NCBI GenBank assembly: GCA_025084515.1
Contig: JAJAGP010000863.1
Coordinates: 62,001-126,000, forward strand
Length of the DNA: 64,000 bases
Source of the DNA: Ancistrus triradiatus
Taxonomy: Eukaryota; Chordata; Actinopteri; Siluriformes; Loricariidae
Direction of reading: 5' to 3'
The translations under genes were made by a program, and so were the position numbers. Below the pieces are notes generated by a model that did no database searches, was not told the origin of the DNA, and saw only the letters and a program-made list of their open reading frames with translations. Positions within the stretch are counted from its first letter, which is position 1. Every line of letters starts with the position of its first letter. Positions 57,175-64,000 of the stretch are shown here, piece by piece.

Positions 57175-57596
57175 TGTCAGGGGTCACGCTCTGGCCGCTA
57201 ATGGCTAGTAGTTGACCCGGTTTGGTGGCGTGAGCACCGGCAGCGCAATCGCGCATGCGTCAGCCCTTCCCGGGCATTTAGTAATCAAGTGGCGACTCCT
57301 GTGGCTCGCACGGTGTCGCAGCATTGCTCTATTCAGCGCTCGGGCAGCCTGACGCACTCACGCGCTTGCCCTGCCTATTATGGGCATTCCAGACACCTTT
57401 TGGTTTGTCTGAGCTTTTTGAGGGACAGTGGTATGTTCTGGGGTGTCAAGATCCCCAGAGAGGGGCTATCAGGAGATTGTCCAGTAAGATAGGGCCCTAG
57501 ATAGAGTAGGGACAGCTTTTATTTATTTCCATGTATTTTCGATATGCTTCTCTAGTTGTTGTCAGCCTCGCCCCTGCCGTCTCCTCTCTCACGCCG
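57175..57596 (+). mobile_element. GC-rich LTR-like block
   Basis: A sharp change to GC- and CpG-rich DNA begins with TGTCAGGGGTCACGCTC, like the start of the solo LTR at 13,498 (TGTCAGGATCCG). It runs up to the LTR retroelement at 57,597. No matching end, target duplication or coding region is visible. It could be a truncated LTR or a CpG-rich single-copy piece. Confidence 0.35.
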
Positions 57597-58223
57597 TCTT
57601 AGCTCCAGATAGAAAGGATGAACCAAAAAAATAAATAAATAAAATAACAAAATTTAAATAAATGAACAATAAATGAAACAACGAGTCTACAGATATTGCA
57701 GGACCTGAGTCTCAAACACCAGGTCTCTAGCTTCAGAGACGAGTGTTCTAAGCATGCACCACTGAGGCGCTGAGGCTTTAATACACAAAAGAAAAGTTAA
57801 GGCAATGCTCTCACTCGTACCGTACATGCGCAGAGCGATGCGACTAGGAAAGCGAGTGAGAGCGGGGAGAAAAAATGGCAGACACAAGCGCCGCTTAACG
57901 CAAAGTCAAACTAAGGTCGTACACCATAAAGGAAATGAATGGGAAAAGGGAGGAGCTGGAGAAAGCCTCGAGCAGGATGCCAGCAAAAAACATGAGCGAG
58001 CATGAAAGTAAAAAGGAAACTGAAGGAGAGAAGAGCGAGGGTGCGACAGTGTGCTCTTAAATAGCACCACTGACAGGTGAAGCCACTAATATCACAATCT
58101 TGCAGCAATTAAACAGTGCATGCGTGATTACATTGGCTGTGAAGATCCCGAATGATAGCTAAGCCAGTACTGGCCTCTAGTGTCAGCTTGGCAGAATCCC
58201 TGAAGTGCTGGGCAGTCGTAACA
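57597..58223 (-). repeat. 3' LTR of the gag-only element
   Basis: Minus-strand start TGTTACGACTGCC at 58,223. The other edge is where similarity to the second copy ends (CTAAGA against CTAACA). About 627 bp. Confidence 0.65.
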
Positions 58224-58504
58224 GTACGCCCTCCCCAAGTGGCGTTGCCCAAGGGGCCTGACAAACATGCTCAGGGTTAAGCGCATTGTGTACAGTGAGG
58301 CCCTGGTAAGCAGGACAAGCCCTGAAGCAGGGGCTAAAAGGGAGGGAAGGGCAACACGGGCCAGGCGCAAGGCTAGGTTCTGGTTTGGGGCTAGCCACAA
58401 GCAGCTCAGGAGCGGAGCTTGGCACAGGCGGCTCAGGGTTTGCCTGACTGGGCGAACCGATGCCAAAGACCTTGGTGCTGAGGTCAACAAGAGTGACCGT
58501 GGCG

Positions 58505-59135
58505 CAGAAAATTCCGATACGGAGTTAACAAGCTCAGGTATGGAGCTAGGCAGCGCTAACTGCTCAGTTGCGAAGCTAATGGGCGTAGCGAGCTCAGGTA
58601 CGGAGATAGGCGGCGCTAGCTGCTCAGTTGCGGAGCTAATGGGTGCGGCGAGTTCAGGTACGGAGCTAGGCGGCGCTAGCTGCTCAGTTGCGGAGCTAAT
58701 GGGTGTGCCGAGCTCAGGTACGGAGCTAGGTGGTGCTAGCTCTCAGTTGCGGAGCTAATGGGTGCGCCGAGCTCAGGTACAGAGCTAGGCGGAACTAGCT
58801 GCTCAGTTACGGAGCTGGGCGGTGCTAACTGCTCAGGTACGGAGCTAAAGGGCGCGGCGTGCTCAGGTACGGAGCTGGGCAGTGCTAAATACTCAGTTAT
58901 AGAACTAAAGGGCGCGGCATGCTCAGGTATGGAGTTGAGCGTTGCTAACTGCTCGAGTACAAAGCTAACTTGCTGAAGTATGGGGCTAACGGGCGCGGCA
59001 TGCTCAGGTACGGAGCTGGGTTGGTGCCAAATGCTCAGTTATAGAGCTAAAGGGCACGGCGACCTCAGGTATGGAGCTGGACAGCGCTAACTGCTCAATT
59101 ATAGAGCTAAAGGGCGCTGTGAGCTCAGGTACAAA
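58505..59135 (-). repeat. 60-bp coding minisatellite, about 11 units
   Basis: Units such as 'cggagctaggcggcgctagc' plus 'tgctcagttgcggagctaat' repeat about eleven times with a 60-base period (one 59-base unit near 58,741). On the minus strand the period is exactly 20 codons, APPSSVPELAAPISSATEQL, a Pro/Ser/Glu-rich repeat that follows the gag-like frame. The plus strand is also open over much of it (58,267-58,976), which I read as a shadow. Confidence 0.85.
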
Positions 59136-59715
59136 ATGTTCCAGCCGGGACGGAAATGACACGCTGCAGGTCAGACCCATCCTCTCCCTAGCCCGCATGG
59201 CCAGGTCGAACAGATGGAAAAGGGGGATCGGTGGAAGAGCAGTTCGATGTCCACCTCCTCATTAAGACCCCGTTCAAATAGGTACATGAGTGGTGACTCA
59301 TTAAAGCCACTCATCTCGACCATGGCACAGAACTCCGCCACATACTCAACTACCTCCCTGGAGCCCTGAAAAATATTAAAAATGATGGGCGGCGTGAGTG
59401 GCTGGGGGTCCAGGTAAGTGGTGGGTAGACTGAGGGCTACCTGAACCCACGCTTGCGGCAGTGAGGTCTGGGCAACTTAGGAGGGTTGGGATGCCACACC
59501 GGGTCCATGACTCGTCCACAGTCAATGGACGGCCCCCAAAAAGTCAGCCGGGACCTGGATAGAGATACCCGCCGACCACCGCCACTGAGAACATCCAAAC
59601 TGGAGGTCCAGGAGCTAACGCTGAGTCCTTTTACTGGTTGAACCCTACTGTTACATTTCGCCATATTAAAATGATGACAAACCGTGAAAATAGAAAAAGG
59701 GATTTTAGGACCCAA
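59136..59715 (-). pseudogene. gag-like retroelement protein relic
   Basis: The first frame, 59,715-59,437, follows the 5' LTR (start MGPKIPFSIFTVCHHFNMAK, with a later Met-Ala-Lys) and is Ser/Arg-rich. From about 59,375 to 59,215 another frame reads VEYVAEFCAMVEMSGFNESP then LMYLFERGLNEEVDIEL, the pattern of the retrotransposon gag family (a helix with F-C, then F..GL..EV). A third frame holds MRARERMGLTCSVSF (59,198-59,155), which leads into the repeat region. At least two frameshifts break it. No zinc knuckle is visible. Confidence 0.6.
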
Positions 59716-59719
59716 TTGC

Positions 59720-60190
59720 TGTTAGCTCCAGATGGAAAGTATGAACCAAAAAAATAAATAAATAAAAGAACAAAATATAAATAAATGAACAAAACGAAAG
59801 AAGAGACAAGTGTTTTAAGCACACACCACCGGGGCGCTGAGGCTTAAATACACAAAAGAAAAAATAAGGCAATGCTCTCACTCGTTCCACGCATGCACAG
59901 AGCAATGTGACTAGGAAAGCAAATGAGACCGAGGAGAAAAAATGGTAGACACAAGTGCCGCTTAAAGCAGACTTACACCATAAAGGAAATGAAAGGGAAA
60001 AGGAAGGTGCTGGAGAAAGCCTTGAGCAGGACGTGAGCAGCGCATCCTGAAACGAAAGTAAAAGGCAAACTACAGAGCCGAACTTTGCTCGCAAGAGTTC
60101 AGCTAGGCCGAGGAATGTCGAGGTGTGCGTGCACAGTCCAACAACTGCACAGCCAGCGTCCACCAGGGAGATCACCCACGCCGAGTGACC
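59720..60190 (-). repeat. 5' LTR of the gag-only element, truncated
   Basis: Second copy of the long repeat, ending CTAACA at 59,720 on the minus strand. The bases just inside (GCAATTGGGTCCTAAAATC) contain a TGG that could start a primer site, but I cannot name the tRNA. The outer part is lost near 60,190-60,245. Confidence 0.6.
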
Positions 60191-60245
60191 GGAGAGTGGA
60201 AAGAGGCACGAGGAGAGAGAGGTACATGGCGATGAAGCAGCTTTC

Positions 60246-60431
60246 ACATATGTATTGGATCATTTTCCTCAATAAATAAATGACCAAGTATAATATTTTT
60301 GTTTCATTTGTTTAACTGGGTTCTCTTTAACTAATTTTAGGACTTGTGTGAAAATCTGATGATGTTTTAGGTCATATTTATGCATAAATATAGAAAATTC
60401 TAAAGGGTTTACAAACCTTCAAGCACCACTG
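60246..60431 (-). mobile_element. Tc1-like family D end, minus strand
   Basis: Reverse complemented from 60,431 it reads CAGTGGTGCTTGAAGGTTTG, followed by the same long terminal repeat as the copy at 47,843, and stops where the LTR element begins. TA follows at 60,432-60,433. Confidence 0.7.
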
Positions 60432-60433
60432 TA

Positions 60434-62015
60434 ATTACAAATATGTTACCAATATTTTAAAAGCTGTTCTACAATAAAATTTTAAATGTCTAGCTCAGGG
60501 GTGTCATCAGACCCACTTTACTGGGGCAAATGTTACAGTAAAATGTTGTTGAGCCCCACTAAAATCACAGCGGTAAAGAGTTAATTTTAGTTTTTATCAT
60601 TTTATTATAATGGACATCAATCCAAACATTTAAATATTTAAAAGAAAGTCAACCACGCTGCAGTCAAGATAATCATTTATAACTGTATAATCTACCAAAA
60701 GTACATATTAGACCACAAAAGCAACGGCATTCATTAAACTAGCAAATGATAGTATAAATAAAATGCAATTAATAAAAAAATCATTTATTGTTAATTTGTT
60801 CTTCATTCTCATGTCAGAGTAACTCCCAGTTTAGTGCTAAATCTCTATTTCAATCTTTATTTAGTATTTAACAAGATTATTTTATGCATAGGTGTGCCCC
60901 TGGCAAGCAGATGAGTATAAGGGTAAATTTCTTTGTGTGCCTCAGGAGTCTGGCAACTCTCGAAAGTCTAGTTTATTCTCAGTACAAAAGTTACTAGTTC
61001 GACTCTAACGCCAGATACCTGAGGTCATTCAGTGCCATCTTGTGGTCATATCTGCAGACTAGTTACCACCAGCTCTACATCTTAGGGGTTTTATTACTGA
61101 TTACTTATCTATCTCAGTCTTTAATTGCCCTGTAAATGCTCAGTGGGTTTAGGTCAGGAAGACCTACCACACACTAATAAACCCTGAACGTTTTGTTTTG
61201 CTTCAGGTTTTCACTCAAATTGCTTTGTTGAATGTATGATGTGTAATGAAAAAAAAAGCAACAACAATGTACTCTATTCAGTTCGAGAAAAATTAAACAA
61301 ATATTTGCTAGTACTACCTACTTTGTAATTATATAAGCACATATACAGTTCAACAAACAGGTTCAGATTAAACTGCTGCACATCTTTTTATATATATTTC
61401 CACACATTAAGCACTACATTGGAGAAGCAGGAAAGTGTTGTTCATAGTACCAGGATTCAGTCCTCTCCTTTTGTATACATGTGAGTTTCTTCTCCTAAGT
61501 GTAATGAGTCAGTGTATGGCCTTCAATTAATTATGGTGTATTCCAGGCCTTATACCCAATATTTCCCAAGTACAGACTCACCGGGGTTCTGATTAGGATG
61601 AAAAGCCACCCCTATAAACAACAACATCAATTGGAATTATAACATAATTCATAATAAGGTTTTTTTTATGTTTGCAGGACCTAAATTAGTAGTTACGTGC
61701 ATTTTGGTATATCAAAACAGTGGGACATCAAGGGCATGCTAGTAGTATTCTGCTAACTCATTGCCCAACCAGTGTTTGAGCACTGACTGGAACACTGGTT
61801 GTAATACAAGTAATCACCACCAGATAGAGCTACAGGGACTCCAGCGATATATTCTTTCCTATTTATAAATACAGAATACACAACTTCTCATCCCCAAAAC
61901 GAAAGCTTGGGAACCGCTGTAAGAGTCATAACGCAGTCTGATGCCTGTTGAGGAGACAGGTAGAAAGTTGACAGAGAGTTTTACAGTTTATTACAGGATG
62001 CATAAACAACATACG
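60434..62015. other. Mostly unassigned
   Basis: 'caggggtgtcatcagaccca' at about 60,496 and 'gcttgggaaccgctg' at about 61,904 resemble hAT ends, but no partner ends or target duplications can be paired. I see no gene. Confidence 0.35.
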
Positions 62016-62017
62016 TT

Positions 62018-62150
62018 CCAGGGGTCAAATCCCACCTCTGTCAAGCTGCTGCTGTTTGGACCTTGAGCGAAACCATTAACCCACAATTGCTTGGATTGTA
62101 TCAGTTGTAAGTCACTCTGGGGAGGGTGTCTGCAAAATGTAAATGTTACA
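62018..62150 (+). mobile_element. V-SINE-type SINE, head lost
   Basis: B box 'ggggtcaaatcccacctctg', 'ccttgagcgaaaccattaac' and 'gtaagtcactctggggaggg' to 'gtctgcaaaatgtaaatg'. Confidence 0.75.
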
Positions 62151-62159
62151 AAATGTAGC

Positions 62160-62363
62160 AGTAGTAGTTTATGTTGTTATAATAATAACAGTGATGATGA
62201 TAATGATGATTATTTTTATTAGTAGCAGCAAATCTTTATTAATTGCTTCATTTTGTTGTTATGATAACAGTTGTGATGGTAGCTAATTGTTATTTTATCA
62301 AAATTATTATTATTATTATTATTGTTGTTGTTGTTGTTGTTGTTATTGTTGTTGTTGTTGTTG

Positions 62364-62414
<51 letters not shown>

Positions 62415-62480
62415 GAATTAGAATTAGTAGTAGATGTATTAGTACTGCAGTTGTTGTAATGATGATGTTAATTGTCGTGA

Positions 62481-62547
<67 letters not shown>

Positions 62548-62837
62548 TGTAGTAGTCATACAGTTGTTGTTATAATGATTATGTTAATGGTCGTGATTGT
62601 TGTTGTTGTTGTTGTTATTATTATTATTATTAGTAGTAGTAGTAGTAGTAGTAGTAGTATTATGTTGTTGTTGTTGTTCTCGTTGTTGTTAATATATAAT
62701 TATTAGAGGTAGTAGGAATTGTTGTATTAGTATTAGTATTGTAGTAGTATTGTTGTTGTTTTAATGACTATGGTAATGATGGTGGCGATTATTATCATTA
62801 GTAGTAGGCTAATAGTAGTAGTAGTTTATGATTGGCC

Positions 62838-62890
<53 letters not shown>
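62160..62890. repeat. 730-bp compound trinucleotide island
   Basis: Blocks of ATT, GTT and AGT units alternate, each from a few to about 20 units (for example ATT at 62,366-62,414 and 62,840-62,889; GTT at 62,322-62,366; AGT at 62,513-62,546 and 62,632-62,658). Short non-repeat bridges ('tgtaatgatgatgttaattg') recur, so part of the island has itself been duplicated: 62,450-62,490 resembles 62,560-62,600. The long apparent ORFs on both strands (Ile, Val and Thr runs) are artefacts. Confidence 0.95.
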
Positions 62891-62989
62891 TTAACTTCTT
62901 AAACTCAAGGTAACATTATATAAGGTGCGAGATTGACTAGTCTTAACACTGTAGAGAACAGCTAAAGGTAGTTTAAGCACGGGAGGAGG

Positions 62990-63215
62990 AACCCTCATTC
63001 AAAACCAACCGGCTTTTCTTTAGGCTCAGGTGGGGAGGGGCCAGTGATAAAGAGGCGTGAGTCGGGAGAAGCTAGAGTAGTGTAGTGGGAGGGGTTTATG
63101 ACTGGCGGTGGGATCAGTTGATCTCAGTGATAGTGGAGATCGGAGGGACTAAGTCTCATTCCTTCTCTCTCCGTGGATTACCGCAGGATTTCTCTTTTTG
63201 AGGAATGTTTTACGC
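62990..63215 (+). promoter_or_regulatory. Candidate promoter and first exon, plus strand
   Basis: 63,000-63,200 is GC-richer than its surroundings and holds GGGGAGGGG and GGGAGGGG boxes that could bind SP1-type factors. An ATG at 63,205 gives ATGTTTTACGC and then GTGAGTAA, a strong donor (63,216). The coding part would be MFYA-like and only 11 nt long. N-terminal MFYA is how RAD21-type kleisins start, but four residues are not evidence of identity. The rest of the gene would lie beyond the window. Confidence 0.3.
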
Positions 63216-63228
63216 GTGAGTAACTTTG

Positions 63229-63232
<4 letters not shown>

Positions 63233-63262
<30 letters not shown>
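63233..63262. repeat. (CT)n microsatellite
   Basis: About 15 CT units just downstream of the candidate donor. Confidence 0.95.
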
Positions 63263-63267
<5 letters not shown>

Positions 63268-63420
63268 TTTAGTGACTGATAATCAATGAACGTCAGATCA
63301 TTGGAAATATTTGTTCAATTTGACCTGTAATTGTTTGAATGATAGGAAAATGTTTTGCTGCTGTTTGTAAATCCTAATAGATCTGTTTAGACCGGTCTGT
63401 ATTAAACTTGGACTGCTCTA
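63263..63420. other. Unassigned sequence
   Basis: Nothing recognised. Confidence 0.3.
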
Positions 63421-63421
63421 A

Positions 63422-63592
63422 ACTATTGGTTAAGGTAAGGGACTATGGACCAGAATCCCACCTCTGCCGAGCTGACACTGTTGAGCCCTTTAGCAAATCC
63501 CTCAACCCACAATTGCATGGATCGCAAGATAGAATCAGTTTTATGTCACTCTGGATAAGGGCATCTGCTAAATGACTAAATGTAAATGTTAA
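63422..63592 (+). mobile_element. V-SINE-type SINE, partial head
   Basis: 'gactatggaccagaatccca' corresponds to the head with a damaged B box. Then 'cccctttagcaaatccctca'-like centre and 'gtcactctggataagggcat' to 'ctgctaaatg'. Confidence 0.75.
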
Positions 63593-63599
63593 ACTGATG

Positions 63600-64000
63600 A
63601 CATGTATAGTATTTACAAGGAATTTACCAGAGTGACTTACACAAGTGCCTTATATTGTCCTTAGGAGCAATAAGTTTCCAAAAGTATTTTGCAATGGCTA
63701 AGTCCATTTTGAGCTGGAAGCATTCCTAATTCATTGTAATGTCCATGTGAGTTACATTTGTAAATAACTTAAGATGTAGTTTTGGCATTTGTCTGCATTT
63801 TGTACCTTATAGGTATATGCAATTGTAAGGGCCCATACACATCACAGTACATTTTCATTAAGTGGGTATACTCAAATCCCAGTGGTTTAATAGTTGGCGT
63901 TCTGCGTAAAACTTGTCTATTACATAGACAACACCACTGCTTTATCCTGCCATCCATGACTTTGTATATAGAGCAGAGGTATGTGTATGAACTGCTCACA
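63600..64000. other. Unassigned sequence
   Basis: No supported gene or repeat. Confidence 0.35.

Larger units (their letters stand above)
57597..60245 (-). mobile_element. gag-only LTR retroelement, minus strand
   Basis: Two direct copies of a long repeat, 57,597-58,223 and 59,720 to about 60,190, share blocks in the same order: 'agctccagatagaaaggatg', 'gaggcgctgaggctttaata', 'ggcaatgctctcactcgt' and 'accataaaggaaatgaa'. Read on the minus strand, a purine-rich tract (CTTGGGGAGGGCGTAC, just right of 58,223) lies where a polypurine tract should, and the left LTR begins TGTTACGACTGCC. The right LTR ends ...CTAACA at 59,720. The interior has a gag-like relic and a long minisatellite but no protease, RT or integrase. 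The right LTR is truncated against the fragment at 60,246. It is non-autonomous. Confidence 0.72.

Noticed and set aside
58267..58976. Plus-strand ORFs of 163 and 72 codons with a repeated SSGTELGGASCSVAELMG pattern
   Set aside because: They lie over the 60-bp minisatellite; the element's own strand is minus, where the repeat continues the gag-like frame, so the plus frames are shadows.
59705..60247. 180-codon minus-strand ORF
   Set aside because: It lies inside the truncated LTR, is Ser/Cys/Phe-rich without a domain, and is best explained as noncoding LTR sequence.
62243..62559. 89-codon ORFs on both strands rich in Ile/Val or Thr/Asn
   Set aside because: They are translations of ATT/GTT/AGT trinucleotide repeats.
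1..64000. CRISPR arrays, operons, ribosome binding sites, bacterial insertion sequences
   Set aside because: The sequence is vertebrate nuclear DNA; no regularly spaced direct repeats or prokaryotic gene organisation are present.

Overview
The window looks like vertebrate, almost certainly teleost, nuclear DNA. It is AT-rich and intron-like, has no operons or long intact ORFs, and is dense in fish-type repeats: Tc1/mariner transposons, DANA/Mermaid-type and V-SINE-type tRNA SINEs, hAT, Tigger/pogo and MITE-like elements, a Penelope-like element, an RTE-clade LINE, LTR retroelements and many microsatellites. The abundance of Tc1-like copies would suit a catfish or a related ostariophysan, but I cannot fix the species.

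Layout. 0.4-5.7 kb: L2-like LINE pieces and a run of broken Tc1-like copies, one with a 36-bp fold-back palindrome. 5.7-9.9 kb: mostly single-copy sequence, with a possible promoter and first exon near 8.9 kb. 9.9-10.5 kb: a complete pogo-like short element that still encodes a helix-turn-helix. 12.9-14.4 kb: a Penelope-like fragment (GIY-YIG endonuclease relic) split by a 700-bp solo LTR with a perfect 5-bp target duplication. 20.4-23.9 kb: two inverted repeat copies of about 560 bp; one carries a complete Tc1-like element and the other preserves the empty site. 25.6-27.0 kb: a hAT-type element with 8-bp flanking repeats and a V-SINE nested inside. 30.8-33.2 kb: one MITE and one Tigger-like short element. 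34-36 kb: SINEs and dinucleotide repeats. 36.9-39.8 kb: one Tc1 family nested in another. 42.0-43.6 kb: a full-length Tc1-like element with long, nearly identical inverted repeats. 44.3-50.0 kb: older Tc1 relics, a LINE tail and one full-length Tc1 copy. 50.2-51.1 kb: a hAT element with a perfect 8-bp target duplication. 51.6-53.0 kb: a 5'-truncated RTE LINE with target duplication. 54.2-54.5 kb: a MITE. 57.2-60.2 kb: a GC-rich, gag-only LTR retroelement with a 20-residue coding minisatellite. 62.2-62.9 kb: a 730-bp island of trinucleotide repeats. 63.0-63.3 kb: a GC-richer possible promoter and first exon.

Host genes are scarce. The best candidates are on the minus strand: a 54-codon first exon at 54.8 kb ending in a consensus splice donor, and a 30-nt microexon at 47.5 kb with good splice sites in the same phase. 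I do not recognise the protein. The window is probably intron or intergenic sequence. Every transposase and reverse transcriptase seen is broken, so elements here could move only if machinery is supplied from elsewhere. I found no sign of a new biological system; the interest is in the insertion histories, which can be read from nested elements, target-site duplications and a paralogous empty site.
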